From Pilaira anomala (taxonomy: Eukaryota > Mucoromycota > Mucoromycetes > Mucorales > Mucoraceae), in assembly GCA_025716855.1 (NCBI GenBank), contig JAIXMQ010000003.1, forward strand, positions 411,001-475,000: DNA of 64,000 bases. The letters are read 5' to 3'. Under the pieces are notes generated by a model. It worked only from the letters and a program-made list of their open reading frames with translations, was not told the DNA's origin and did not search any database. Below, one piece after another: positions 21,494-33,966 of this stretch. Position numbers and translations under genes: made by a program. Numbering within the stretch: the first letter of the stretch is position 1; every line of letters starts with the position of its first letter.

Positions 21494-23702
21494 TTATTGC
21501 TGGCTGTCATTCTCCCATAACGAAACTGAGTATCCATCAGCAGACTTGAATAGTCTGATTTGTTCTCTTACATCATCCAACATCTCCAAGGCCATAAGGT
21601 ACATTTCTGTTCCTTCTTTGTTATACATGAGTGAATTTGTCAACATTAATACTACGTCTCTTTCAAATTCAGCTGTAGTTTTAACAATCTAGAAAGCCAA
21701 AGAATCAGTGAAATGCTGCTTTTCAAAAAATGATAAAAAATCACTTACACCATCTCGTACTCTATTCTTAATTGTCTTTAGATAAAGTGGTTGTTTCACA
21801 ACTTTATCATAAAGAGGTGCATAAGATTTTTTGATTGGATTCATAAACATGGTTCCATTCTTATGGTTGGCAATCTCTTGCCATAATAAACTAATATTCT
21901 TTTGCCAAGCTTTTTGCCTTTGGTCATTGTTATTGTTTGGATTTGATCTTCTTTTTTCTATTGCTGATGTAGATGTAGGTGTTGCAGTTTCACTACCCGT
22001 ATAATACTCTTCATCCGGTGTCATCATGTTCAGTTTTGATATAGGTGAAGCTTTTATTTTTTTTTTTAATAAAAATCGATTTTAGGTTAGCAACAATCGA
22101 GTTATTTTGAGTTTTCAAAAATATTTACCAGATTGATCATAATAGCTTCTATGATAGGAAGAGGTAGAAGCTTCAGGTATAACAATGTTTGGTAATTTAT
22201 TACTCATGAGTGATTTATGTTGGTGATTATGTGAATTATTAGAACCAGATGGTGTATCTCTTAATTGGTCTGTAACGATCCCTTCCATGGGTGAGGCCAA
22301 ATTGTTCGTCTTGTTTGTTCTAACTTCTTGCTCATTTTCTGTTTCTGTTGATATGATATCTCCAGTCCCCATGTTACTTTGTTCAAATTGGGTTGTTGTG
22401 TCTTCTATATCTACTTCAGCAACAGATGTCGTGACAGGCTCTGTTGATTTAGTCACTTCATTGATAAGTTCTGTTACCGTGGCATTTTGGTTAGAAGGTT
22501 CAGTTGAAATAGCAACTCGATTAGTCATGTTGATCATTTGAATGGCTTCCGTCAACATGGTAGCCTTGCTTGCAAGTTCGGGAGATATGGACTCCTTATC
22601 GTCCATAGTTATGATATTGGCAGTTTGTGTTGTTAGCGCGACAGGGCTAGTGGTGGGTATAGTAGCAGTAAGAGAAGTTACGGGAGTTGAGCTAGGGCCA
22701 CTTTCAGAGGTGAGATGAGGTGCTGATGGGTGATTTTGTTTTTCATCTGATACATCTTCTGTTTTTATAGGTTGCAACTCCTCTTCTTGCATCAAAATTA
22801 TGTCTGCTTTTTTGGGGGAAGTTGCTTGCTCTACTGAAACTACGTTGCTATCATTACTCATGGGAACAGAACCATCTGAAATGGATGCAAAAACAGCTTG
22901 ACTCTCATTTGACTCATGGTGGGGTGACACCGGGCTACCTTCTTCAAGTCTACATCTCTTTAAATTGTTGCTTGTCGTGATAACTGTTTCACTGGATGTA
23001 CGTTTCATACGATTTTCTAATAAAGCGGTATTTTCTATAACTTTACTTTCACTCAGCGTAATAGCTTTATCTTGACTCGCTGTATTCATAGTCTCCTCAT
23101 TAGCAACAATATCAAATGAATCATTAATTTCTTCTGTTTGATCAGTTAATTCTGAATCATTATTTCGGGACAAAGTAATGTCACTTGAAGAGGACGCCTC
23201 TGATAATTTTTGATCCCATTCTCCAGACTTGATGGACTCAATTTCTTCAGCAAGCTTTCCAAAACTTTCTTCATCCTTTTTCAGGTTTTCTTTTACTTCT
23301 TCGATTCGTTGTAAATACAATTGCCTTGCAATTCTAACAACTACAGGCATATCGTTTTTTAAATCATGGTTTCGATAGAGTTGTCTACAGACTTGTCAAA
23401 AAATTATCTTCCTTTAGATTTGTATTCTGACTTACTTTTCAGCTTCAAGACTTTCAACAAGTAAATAATATTGAAATTGACAATTCTAAATCAAATGATG
23501 AGTTGCTTATTTTTTTTTTTTTTCTTCTTTAAAGACGTTCTACCTTTTGACTAAAGAAATCAGATTGACGTTGTTGAGGTTGAATCAAACCATGTTGTTT
23601 TAACACGCGAGCTACTTGGAACCACATATTTTCTCCATATTTGTATACAGCTTGAGTTAGTAATAATTTTTCAAGTATACTCCATTCGCAGTTATTGGAC
23701 AT
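21494..23702 (-). CDS. BRD8-like bromodomain protein (NuA4-type subunit)
   Basis: Starts MSNNCEWSILEKLLLTQAVY at 23702, the N-terminal BRD8 signature, with FSQK and coiled-coil helices following (QLYLQRIEEVKENLKKDEES). A long Ser/Thr/Glu-rich linker (roughly 22115-23200) precedes a C-terminal bromodomain: WQEIANHKNGTMFMNPIKKS, PLYLKTIKNRVRDG, then after an intron (about 21685-21746) IVKTTAEFERDVVLMLTNSL, MYNKEGTEMY. Bromodomains bind acetyl-lysine. BRD8 belongs to the NuA4/TIP60 acetyltransferase complex in animals. It ends at 21494. It is the same strand as, and directly downstream of, the RsfS-like gene, and upstream of the YEATS2-like gene. Two chromatin-reader genes sit side by side, which may be chance. 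Confidence 0.85.
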
Positions 23703-23864
23703 GTTGGAAAAGATTAAAATACAAAAGGAAAGAAAGAGCGAGAGTGAGAGAAAATAAGTTTTGAAATATTCTGGTATTTTTGTGTGACTTCACATAGGCA
23801 TCAACAATCCTTTTTATTTATGAAAACTCTAAACTATACATATATATTACATGGATGAGATGAT

Positions 23865-24740
23865 TTATTTCTCTTGATCTTCTTCTAAAGCCATAGGCTC
23901 AGAAGGATCGGATGATACGGATTTCCATAAACCTTCCAAATCATATTTTTCTCTCATTTCAGGTGTAAACAAATGTACAATAATACGACCTAAATCAATT
24001 AATAACCATCCAGATTTATCATTTCTTCCTTCAATATGTGGAGAAGGTTGTGATTTTAAAGCATCCGGGTTTGAGCTAATTGCTTTCTTGACCTAAACAG
24101 ATAATTAGAATAAAATTGACTTGACATTTCCCTTTAAATAACTTACCACACTACGAACATGTTCAGCTACACCACTCAAATATTTATCCCCTTTTGCACT
24201 AGAAGCAACAATCATGTAATCAGCCCAATCACACTTTTCTCTAACATCAATCACATGAACATTCTCCATTTTACTCTCTTCTAATAATTTAGTAACAGTC
24301 TCTTCAGTTAATTTTCCAGATTCCATCAATTCCTTTGACACTTCTTGAAGAGCTAAACGATCTTCTAAATGATCTCCAACAGCGCGACGTTGCCATAAAG
24401 GTATAAAATCTGTCTCGGATAACACTTTTTCATCTGAATACTCAGAATCAACAAACCAATCCTTATCTACTTCCTCGTCGTCATCATCGGATTCTGCTGG
24501 ATAAAGTTCAGGATAATCCTTAGGATCAATTGCTTCAAGTTCGTCTTCTTCCTCTTCTCCTTTTGTCTTTTTTTCGCTGTCAGTGTCAGAACGAAGATTT
24601 GAAAAACGGAAACTGCTTTGTGAAAAATTTTGACGCCAAGTTAAGGTAGGTACAATACATACTCGGGCTTGGTGTGTGGCTGCTATACGAAAGACTGGTG
24701 TCTTTAAAGTGAGTGTGGTTAATCTAGCTAAACGGAACAT
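23865..24740 (-). CDS. RsfS / ATP25 N-domain-like mitochondrial ribosome factor
   Basis: Two exons, 24740-24147 and 24092-23865, joined in frame at SVV/KKAIS. Residues 1-45 are Arg-, Thr- and Ser-rich without acids (MFRLARLTTLTLKTPVFRIA), a typical mitochondrial presequence. An acidic linker follows. The C-terminal half is the RsfS/Iojap (DUF143) fold: NVHVIDVREKCDWADYMIVA, then GVAEHVRSVV, SGWLLIDLGRIIVHLFTPEM and YDLEGLW. Bacterial RsfS and animal MALSU1 bind large-subunit protein uL14 and block subunit joining; yeast ATP25 has this domain at its N-terminus. The long extra C-terminal part of yeast ATP25 is absent, so MALSU1-like is the better description. Function is inferred from the family. 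Confidence 0.9.
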
Positions 24741-25290
24741 GGCTGAATTATGAAAGAAAAGAATTTTTTTTTTCTTATTACCGTCAGGGCCCCTAATTTA
24801 TGCGTAGTTCACATTTTTATTTCATTTTTTTTAAGAATGTGACCTTGATTATAATGAATTCACTCTCAGAATATCCACACTTCAATGCAATTTTTGACAG
24901 TCTTTTTTTGATCAAGCGTTGTTGTGTTATGCCACCAAATCATAAATAAGCACTGTTCGGCATTCAAGTTCCTTTTCCTTTCCGTTCCAACCAAGTCGAT
25001 CCTCTTTTAGTTCTACTGTCTACTTCACAATACTACATCTGGTATGCTTGTTGACAAATGATCATTCTAGAAATACCTTTTCGTTCTGAACAACACATCA
25101 TACAAATAATCAACGATCAAGTCTATCTTATTGAATAGTCACCCAGTTTTTTAAAAAAAGCGGAAATCTCACTTTTTTTAAGCAAAATATTCCAACCAAA
25201 ACCCTTTTTTTTTTCTGGGCTTTTATTCTTTTCTTTTCTTTTCTTTTCTTTTCTCTTTCTATATATCACTTTATTATATTTGATTTTAAA
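24741..25290. other. Divergent intergenic region
   Basis: AT-rich with a (CTTTT)n stretch near 25226-25254. No gene is seen. Confidence 0.45.
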
Positions 25291-25794
25291 ATGTCATTAA
25301 GCAATTATAGTATTCTGGAAGACGATGATTATTTTCAAGATCCTGTCCCAGCCAACTTTCCAGTGTTAGATGATGATGATGATTTTCAAGAGTGCACCCA
25401 AGCCAACAGTTTGTTAGAGGAAGATGAATATCCTGACGGTTGGGTTGATGTGCCCCTCAATCCATGAAATAAACACTACGATGTCACCGTATTAGAGAAC
25501 ACTCTCTATGCATGGGCAGAAAGAGAGCATTTCAGTCTTGTTAAAGCAAAATCAGATTTAAAGAAGGTGTACTTCGTTTGCGCTTACAGTAATCGCTATC
25601 CTAAATCAAAGGGTACAAATACAGATCCTAAAAGACTGGGTAGCTCTTATAAGACAGATTGCCCTTTTGTTGTAAGAATTACACATAAGTTAGCTCGCGG
25701 CTTTTGGTCTGTAAATGATCCTTTAAACGAATCAGAGCACACGCATAACCATCCTTGCACTGCTGAGTATAATGCCATAGATTTTTTTAACTAG
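25291..25794 (+). pseudogene. FAR1/WRKY-GCM-type domain relic of a MULE transposase
   Basis: One frame from ATG 25291 gives an acidic leader (MSLSNYSILEDDDYFQDP, then LLEEDEYPDGWVDVPLNP) and a TGA at 25465. The same frame then continues at once with NKHYDVTVLENTLYAWAERE, YFVCAYSNRYPKSKG, YKTDCPFVVRI and SEHTHNHPCTAE, stopping at 25794. The Cys...Cys...His-x-His spacing and the W in between match the FAR1/WRKY-GCM1 zinc domain found at the N-terminus of MULE-family transposases and derived regulators. The catalytic part does not follow. Either this is a truncated element with one nonsense mutation, or a small two-exon or readthrough gene. Confidence 0.6.
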
Positions 25795-28700
25795 GTGATA
25801 TTTTTCCGCTCTATATAAAATGCCATTTCAGCGAGAAAATTTGGGCACTATATAGAATAGTGCCAATAGTGCCATTTAGCTGATGTTTTTCTTTATATTT
25901 CATTTATTATAATAAAAAGCTATTATAAGTCATTTTATGCTTGATTAATTTATTAGGTTACTTTCACTTCTTTTTTGATATGAGATTCCCATGCTCGCTT
26001 TATGCGCCGATGGCTCAACAAAAGGTCAACACCTCCAAAAATAGCTTTGATAACTAATTGGCCAAAATTTCAGTTGCAGAGCAATTGATTACGACTTTTT
26101 TTGTAAACATTTAATTGAAGGAGAAGTTCAGGATGAACAACATTTTAAGTTTTTTGTTGGATTTTGTTTGGAGAAGAGAATAAAGTTGAAACTCTATTAT
26201 GTAAATGATGTAGTTTCGGAAAGCCCAACATACAATTAACTATGTGTGAAAATTGTTTTTCTTAAACATACTGTCACTTTTTCAAGGATTGGACTTGCTA
26301 TTTATTAATAGACACTACGATTGATACCTTGACTAGGAATTGTTTTCGGGCAAGAATAAATGTCGTTTGCCAAAGAAGAGTACGTTGCTTTGAAATCCAA
26401 CTTAAATTACAACATATTTCAGATTCAAGAAATTGAAGGAAAAGTTTATAACTTTTGGATATATACGGACAGGTTACCTATTGCAAAATAGGTATGATTG
26501 CTCGAAACCATCAAAATTGTGGTATACATATTCCTAGAGTAGCAAGAGCTCAATGAAACATTTTTTTTTATTCTCGTACTCTTTTTTGGCAGGAAGGTAG
26601 TGTCAGGTTTTTAGCTTATTGGTATATAGTCTATAAAACATAACTGTGACAAGAGCCGTCAGATAATAATTTTTGAAGCATCATAATATGTAGTTTAAAC
26701 GAAGTATACACTGTTTATTTAGAAGCTGATGACAATTACATATTTATGCATAATCCTTGTATGCTGTGCTAAAATGAAAGAGCCTTTTTGTTACATATTA
26801 TTACCAATATATAGCATGATCTCTAAATCATAAAATGAGCTTTTTTACTTATTTTTAGTTGGTTGAAACTATAAAAAATTTTCTTATTTTTTTTTTCAAA
26901 CAGAACTTGTAAAAATTCTAATACATAATGTACAATAGAGAAAAAGTTTTTCAATTAGTTATAAATTGTTCGATACGTACTCTCTCATAAGTCAGTTTAT
27001 TTAGCTTATAAGTAGATTAATCCTAATTACTCTCTGAAAAATAGGAGTTTTCCTTGATATAATAACCGCAAAAGTGCTTTATAATGAGACAAATGAATGA
27101 CTATGTCAACATATTGCTTTCGTATAATATGTATCTCGGTGTGAAAAAAAGTTAGAATCGAGCTGCTCTCTCTTTTGTTTATTCTATAATATAATGATAT
27201 AACTCATTACGCCTCGATAATTAATATGAGAAAATCTCTGTTCCTTTCGCCTCAATTTATGCTTTCTGTTAAAAATTAAAAATGACTTTTTAGACGTTAT
27301 CATTTTTCAAACCTCAATTATCAAGAAAGATGCTCTCAAATTGTTTCAGCCATTTCCGTATTGTCTTGAATTGAATATTGCTTAGACTTTAAAATCAATT
27401 TGAGATGTCGCTTGCGAACATATTTATACTTTATATAATTGATACATGGAAAATATTCAGAAAGATTTCAAGGTATTATTAATTAAAAACATCAACAAGA
27501 AAATGTGCACATGCTATCGTGATAAAGCTTACAGCGAAGATAGATTAGACGAAATCAGAAGAAAGCATATAAAGTTGAGCTACTGTATCTTTAAGCTTAT
27601 AGTATTTGAGTGTGGCCAAGTTTAAAGTTCAGGTTTTTTCTCAAAGATGTTTATTCAGTGAAAATTTCATGTAATGGCAAACAGAAAAAAGCTCTATGGC
27701 CTAAGGCTGTCTAAGTTTTATTCAAGAAAACACAAATTAAATGTGATAGTGTAAATGCTTTTCTTTTTTTTTCTTTTTATTTGCAGCTCATGTGTACATA
27801 TATTCTTTTAGTAAAAGACACTGCTTGTTTTTTTTCAATACATGTGTTTTAATTCTATGATTTGAACTGCAAGAATGTATGGTACAAGGATTGCTTTTAT
27901 ATCAGAGTACAATATGTACCCAAATATAGGCTCCATGTGAGAAAAAAGAAGGATTGGAAAAGAAAGAGAAAAAGAGTCCAGAATAAGAAAAAAAAGGAGC
28001 TCAACCAAGTTTTTGTTACTGATTTTCGTGGGATATATGATTACAAAGAAGAATTAATTCTAGTGGATAAAGACAATCAAATACAAGATCCGATTAATCT
28101 ATATTCTTAATCAAGGAAGAAGGAAGTAATAGTTTCAAGCGTTATAATGTGCGTGTGGTATACATTAGATATTTGCTGTTTTTGGTGACCAGATTTTTTT
28201 TTTTGTTTTCTGTTAAAAAAGAATATTAAAGTAAATTTACCTAAAAGTAGTAAATAAGAAGAGTTCAGCTTTATCGATAATATATACATAATGAGAATTT
28301 CTCCCAAAGGAAAACATTTTAAAAGTTTTTCTATATTCAAACGTTTTCCTTTGAGAAAATAAAAATTTGTGTGGTAGGGAATCATGGGAAAAGTGCCTCC
28401 TCCCACCCCCCATTTTTATTTTTCATTGTAAATAAATTAAGCGAACATGTTTAATTGGATCTGAACTTAGAGTGAAGAATTAAAGCGATATTGTTATGGT
28501 TGTCTCACAAGAAGTCTAGAGAGTTTACACAAAAGAAAGTGCCACCAAATAACTAGAACTTGAAGGGTTACAACAACGTTCAGATTGATTTTATTAGTCT
28601 ACTAGGAATATACGGAGATTTTTTGTTTCAAATTAGAAATATTATAACTATTCTTATACGATTTTCCTAAATGGAGGGTATATTTAAGATCGAATTATTT

Positions 28701-28900
28701 TAGGAAAACAACTCTTTTTTTCTTGTACCTTGGGAAGAAAGTATGCGTCTGTCGGCTTTTCAAGGTAAAAAAAATGTGGGGAAAGTTTAACGGTGACACC
28801 TTCCTTTTTGATTCCTTTTGGCAACTGTCTTGTAGGAAAAAAGAGCTAAAAAGCAACGTGACCATGAGAACGATTGGTTAATTCGATTATAGTTACATCA
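25795..28900. other. Long gene-poor region
   Basis: Holds a small inverted and tandem repeat at 25844-25873 and scattered decayed-looking open frames. One at 27447-27626 (+) would encode 59 residues starting MENIQKDFKVLLIKNINKKM. A basic 82-codon frame lies at 27862-28110. None matches a known family. It may be the remains of the MULE-type element just upstream plus unrelated DNA. Confidence 0.4.
25844..25873. repeat. 8-bp perfect inverted repeat plus 9-bp tandem duplicate
   Basis: GGCACTAT (25844-25851) is the reverse complement of ATAGTGCC (25857-25864), with a 5-nt loop. AATAGTGCC occurs twice in tandem (25856-25864 and 25865-25873). It begins 50 bp after the end of the FAR1-domain relic. 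Confidence 0.7.
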
Positions 28901-28913
28901 AGCAGCATAATTA

Positions 28914-28922
28914 CTATATAAA
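28914..28922 (+). promoter_or_regulatory. TATA box candidate of the acetate-transporter gene
   Basis: CTATATAAACAG lies about 70 bp before the ATG at 28990, the usual TATA distance for a strongly regulated fungal gene. Inferred from position and sequence only. Confidence 0.5.
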
Positions 28923-28989
28923 CAGAGCAATTTTATTATAATGTCATTTTTTTATTATCTTCAATAGCTTTATTTTATTTTCTATTATT

Positions 28990-29682
28990 ATGACCTCTCT
29001 TGACCAAAAAAACGATATTGAACATTGTGAGATTGATATCACTAACAATTCAGGTTCTGATCATCATACTGTATCCAATGGTGTTCATGGTGCTCATGGC
29101 GCTCACGGAGCTGCTGGATTCAATCCTGCACCCATTGGTTTCGGTGCTTTTGCTCTTTGTTCTTTCGTTCTCGGTTTATATAACTCTGGTCTTATCACCG
29201 ATTTGCCTCAAGTAGCAGTAGGTGTCGCATTTGGTTATGGTGCTATGGGACAATTTGTTTGTGGTATCTGTGAGATTATAGCCGGTAATGCATTCGCTGC
29301 TACTACCATGTTAACCTTTGCTGGTTTCTTCTTAACTTTTGGTATTATGATGGTTCCTAGCTCGGGTATTCTTGAACTCACTATGTCTATGGGTGGTATC
29401 GAAGCCGTTCATAAATGTATGGGACTTGTTCAAATTGCATATGCTATTGCCGCTTTCCTTTTCTTACTCGGTACCCTCCGTCAACCTATCCTTATCCGTC
29501 TTGTACTTCTTCAAGTGTTCCTTGCCTTCTTCACTGGTGGTGTTGGTGGATTAACTGGTGTTCACAACTGGACCCTTGCTTCTGGTTGGATTTCTTTCAC
29601 TCTTTCTCTTACTGCTTGGTATATCATGAGTGCTTTACTCTTCACACCTCAAAATACTTTTATCAAGCTTCCTTTCTTCTAA
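28990..29682 (+). CDS. GPR1/FUN34/YaaH (Ato) family acetate transporter
   Basis: Intronless, 230 residues. A His- and Gly-rich hydrophilic start (residues 1-40) precedes six hydrophobic helices. The family motif FNPAPIGFGAFAL opens helix 1; FGYGAMGQFVCGICEIIAGN, FAATTMLTFAGFF, and a late ASGWISFTLSLTAWYIMSAL are typical. Members move acetate or succinate (yeast Ady2/Ato1, bacterial SatP) at the plasma membrane. The lack of introns and a good TATA box fit a gene induced by carbon source, though this is inferred. Substrate cannot be told from sequence alone. Confidence 0.93.
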   Translation: MTSLDQKNDIEHCEIDITNNSGSDHHTVSNGVHGAHGAHGAAGFNPAPIGFGAFALCSFVLGLYNSGLITDLPQVAVGVAFGYGAMGQFVCGICEIIAGNAFAATTMLTFAGFFLTFGIMMVPSSGILELTMSMGGIEAVHKCMGLVQIAYAIAAFLFLLGTLRQPILIRLVLLQVFLAFFTGGVGGLTGVHNWTLASGWISFTLSLTAWYIMSALLFTPQNTFIKLPFF

Positions 29683-30212
29683 ATAATGAAAGGAGACACT
29701 CTACAGTTTGAAGCTTGGTGAATTAGACACTCAACAATCTTTTTCCATACATATATCTTATTTATTTATTCTTAAATTTGCTGAATTATTATACCACTAT
29801 ATTCACCAGCTTCAATTTTGTAATTTTTTAACTATTTCATTGCTATATTATTATAAATATTTTTTTTTTACTTGAAGGCCAGGAGCCTAAATAAAAAATG
29901 ACAATAATACAAAAAATATAATATCTTACGTATAGTATACACCGTAATAAAACAGTAGCGCATGTTTATCTAATTTCGGATTTGTGTACGTAAAGACGCA
30001 CAAAGTTCAAGTCCATGCTAGATTTAAACGCAGAATTCAAAACTTTAGATCGATTAAATAGTTGCATAATTGTTAGTTCGTTTGAATATTTTTAATGGAA
30101 CAGAAAAAGATGTAATTATGGTATTTTTCCTGAGAATATATACTGCTTAAGAGTTGTGTATAATTTTATTATTTCTATGTATTTTATATGTACATATAAG
30201 GTGATAATTCTT
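29683..30212. other. Convergent intergenic region
   Basis: 3' flank of the transporter and of NAR1. AT-rich, with no gene seen. Confidence 0.45.
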
Positions 30213-32084
30213 TTACCACTTGGTTGCTAATGGGTTTCCTAAATTTTGAGTGACAGCATGGTATTGAGTACGAAGGAGCTGGCGCGCTCTTTCGGAGCTC
30301 GGATCAACAATCCATTCACTTTACAAAACAAATCAGTTTTAAAGAATATAGATTTAATAAATTTAATAAAAGAAACTTACTTGTAAATGCTTTTAATAAT
30401 TTCATTATTTTCGGGCAAGACACCTTGAGCAGTTTGATAAATAGATTCGACATGGCCCACCCAATCTTTTGCATTAATAACTTGTTCGGATTCAGCAGGT
30501 AATTGACCACCACCATTAGCACAACCACCAGGGCATGCCATGACTTCAACATAATGATAATTACATTTACCAGTTTTAATCTTACGTACAACGTTTTGAA
30601 TGTTTCTAAAACCATATGCAGTAGCAAAACGTAACAAGATTCTACCATCGTCAGCAATTAAAAAGTATTCCTTGACATCAGCGTTTTTACCGGTCTTGAT
30701 AACTACACGAGATGAAGCTTGAGTTGCATTGATATCAGGCATATTAAATATATCACGAGCAGCAGTTGCAAAGATATATTCAAGCGCACCTCCAGATGAA
30801 GACCCAGGAACTCCGTATACAGTTTCTATACCGGTAGCGGGATCAACACCGACTTTATTAAACATGTCGTCAATAGGACTCTCAGTCATTTTTGTAAAAT
30901 CCAAGTTCTTTTCGTGGAACATTTTATCGATTTCACTTGTTGTTAATACACAATCTACCTCTCTTGTTTCGAAAGATTCTAGGTAAAAATCAGGACGACT
31001 GGCTTCTAATTTTTTATCGTAGCATGGCATAATAGAAACATGGTATATTTGATTGGGGCTATTTAAAACAAGTTAGTGGCCGAATCAAGTCAATCAAAAG
31101 AGCAAATACTTACGTCAGACCAGATTTCTTTGCGAAATAATCTTTTACTAAGGATCCCATCATTTGCTGAGGTGATTTAGCAGCAGTGATAAATGGAAGA
31201 ATTTCACCGTGAGTCTTTTCTGCGTAACATACCCAACCTGGACAAGAAGAAGCAAGCATAGGTAAGTCTTGTTGAGCACTAACAGCTTCCTCAGTCGCAT
31301 TGGCCTTTCTTCTTCTTGCTCTCACTTTGGGTTTTCCATCTTCAACAGCCTTCTCTAAATCTTGTTGTTGTTTTGCGGCTTCCAAGGCCTCGCCGCCATT
31401 CTGCATATAATGCTTAAATCTTTCATTGAATTCACGAGCTGATTCAACAAGAGATAAATCTTGAGTGAATGAGGTATCAAAGACATGATGTGCGCCCAAA
31501 AAATGTTTGAAGAAATATACCAGGCGATGATGTACTTGGAGTGGAGTTAAACGGTATTTGGCTGCTAAAGAAGCTCTTGATTGAGGACTAATAGAGATTA
31601 CAATGGTGCGATAATCTTGCGGCCTGTTTTGTTCAAGAGCTAGTTTGTTTTGATTTAATATTTTAAAGAGCTCTTCTTGGGATTGCATTGAAATCAAGAC
31701 ACTTTCTGCTGACGTTACGCAACCACTGTTTAATAAAGAATATTTGTCAGATAAATAAATTCAAAGGAAGAGTAGTCCCTTTTTTTTTTTTAAAATACTT
31801 TACCTACAGGCCAAGCAGTCGTCCAAGGAGATAGAAGCTTTTTCAAGTTTCTCTTCTCCTCCGTCTTGTGTAATTTCGTAATAACTTCCTTCATTATCTA
31901 CCTTGATCTCGGTCTTTTTAGATCAAAATAAAGTTGATTAGTAAAAGAAGAATAAACTTAAAAAAAAAAATCTTACTTGTCCTTTATCTTCAGACTTTGT
32001 TACTTCTACAGGCTTAATACAAGCTTGAGAGGGAGCGATGTAATCATTAAGATCGGTGAGAACAAGTGCTGACGAGAATGCCAT
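30213..32084 (-). CDS. NAR1: Cytosolic Fe-S cluster assembly factor NAR1
   Basis: A hydrogenase-like protein of the cytosolic iron-sulfur assembly (CIA) machinery. It starts [20 protein letters not shown] at 32084. N-terminal cluster cysteines are in SQACIKP and [12 protein letters not shown]. The second-cluster cysteines are in [37 protein letters not shown] and [17 protein letters not shown]. After a final intron the protein ends GNPLATKW; a C-terminal Trp is conserved in Nar1 and used for contact with the CIA targeting complex. The segment between about 31270 and 31400 (Lys/Arg-rich, [14 protein letters not shown]) is an insertion less typical of the family. All four cysteines of each cluster appear present, so it should be functional. 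Confidence 0.95.
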
Positions 32085-33420
32085 TGGTATTTTTATTTAA
32101 TGTAAGTATAAAAGTATCAAAGAAACTAACTTTTTTCTTGTGTCCTAGCACTTCTATTTTGGACGGAAAAGTCGGAGCTGACAAGTTTATACCAATCATC
32201 CATCTTTTTCAAGTATTCGCAATTGTTTCGTATTTGTTCAATTGAATGGTAGCTAACGTCAATAGAAGAGAGAGAGGAGTTTATGATGAGCATTGTTTAA
32301 AAAAGTCGAATATCAAGATGGTTTTTTATACCGTACTTTACAGTTTATATGTACTTATACGATGTTTGCGCAACAAAAAACAAGAATTCTACTGTCTAGT
32401 TCTATATTGGATATTACCTATTATTGCAAACAGATTAACAGATTCAAGAATTACATAAAAAAAAACAATTTATTGCTGAAAATAGAAGAGATAAAATCAA
32501 AAAGAGGTCAATTATAACGAACAATGTTGTCCCATGTTATATATATTTATATATATGTACAAGCATAAAAAAAAGCATGTGTAGTAAATTCTTCTAAAAA
32601 ACAACATGGCGAATCAATAAAGACATTTACTGGTAAGAGGATAAAATAATTAATGAACTAAAAGCGTTACTTGATACATAATGATGCCGAATAAAGTAGT
32701 TCTTGTTGTAAACAGAGTTAAAGCCTAAACTTGCTTATCTATCTTCACCAGAGTAAACATAGATGAAAGAAGAGATAGAAAGATTCCCTACTACTATAAT
32801 GGGTTATCTATATATTTGTTTTTGTTTAGCGAATAAATATAAATAAAACATGGATAAGACAGGCAAAATGTATTTTACGTTAATGAGTCCTGTGATAAGA
32901 AGATGCGAACGGGCATACCATGAAATCGGCCGAGTAGTTCACAGGGAGATCCGATAAAAGAGAAGATCATTTTATTTTAATTGGACGATTAGAGGAAATC
33001 TGTAGCACTGACCGGATTGGGAAAAAGAGGGTGAAAAAAATTCTCTGGAATTTTATTGTGAAAGAAAAGTTATAAAATGAACTGTTTTTTGTTCGGAAAT
33101 GAACTTTATAGACTACTAGGAATAGAAAGAGAGTTATGCTCCTACAATAGTTAAGTAATTTCACGTGAATTAATAAATTTTCAGGTACTGTATCCTGTTT
33201 AATGTGTACATAGTTGTTATTATTTGAGATGACGAACGATGTGTTAATTTTATTTACACGTAAAATGATTGATTACATGATATTTACAAGTAATATAATT
33301 TAGATTAACATAATGCAAAAAAAAAAGAGAGAAAATGTGAAGTACATAAATACATATAAAAAAATCCAAATATTACAAAGTAAAAGAAGACCAATTATTG
33401 TCTTATAAAGCGAAAGAATG
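32085..33420. other. Intergenic region, nothing recognised
   Basis: AT-rich, with two overlapping 70-74 codon frames at 32246-32517 that show no domain or codon pattern of a gene. Confidence 0.4.
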
Positions 33421-33966
33421 TCACAGTCTTTTCATTGACATAAAATCAACTCCAACTGTCCCATAAGTGTATTGTTTTTGACTTGCTCTAACTAAAGATG
33501 CAGCACGTGCATTTTCAATATTTCACCCTCCTTGTTGTCAATTTTTTACACGTTTTATGGTTGCCCTTGTTTTTTCAACTGTTACAACGATATGTATTGT
33601 TTCAGTTAAGATTGTAAAGTGGAAGATTCAGCTTTCTCTGTTTCACTTCTTAACCTAACCCTTTCATGGATTTCACTACTTGACTAGCTTATTTGGAGTG
33701 CTTAGTCTCAAGTTCGTCGTCGTCAAATAAGATAGTATCCCATATGTTTGCACTCTGTACCAGTCAAAAATTTTGAGTTCCAAAATTCAAGGCCTGTGAT
33801 CAATATATTTTTAGTGTGACACCTCTGTTGGAATCAGGTGGTACAGCTTCAGCTTTGCATATTCTGCAACCATATTTTTCTAGATGTCCTTGATGATTCA
33901 TTAGGGAAGCAATGCCAAAACTATTACCAGCATGTAAAACTTCAATATTATTTTCAAATCTCATGC
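33421..33966 (-). pseudogene. Possible TNP2-like (CACTA) transposase relic
   Basis: From 33966 on the minus strand, a short open frame reads FGIASLMNHQGHLEKYGCRI followed by CKAEAVPPDS, then stops. Broken pieces follow: WDTILFDDDELETKHSK, and near the end ARAASLVRASQKQYTYGTVG, closing at 33421. The KYGCRxC block resembles the zinc-binding region of TNP2-like transposases. The rest is too decayed to assign. It may instead be a fragment of another repeated Mucorales protein. Confidence 0.35.

Noticed and set aside
15615..24740. An operon-like or cluster reading of the chromatin genes
   Set aside because: YEATS2-like and BRD8-like genes are adjacent, but each has its own introns and promoter gap; the neighbourhood otherwise mixes unrelated functions.
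27862..28110. Lys-rich frame of 82 codons
   Set aside because: Basic low-complexity sequence without a recognised domain or a clear promoter.
32246..32517. Two overlapping frames of 70-74 codons
   Set aside because: Overlap in different frames, AT-driven composition, no domain.
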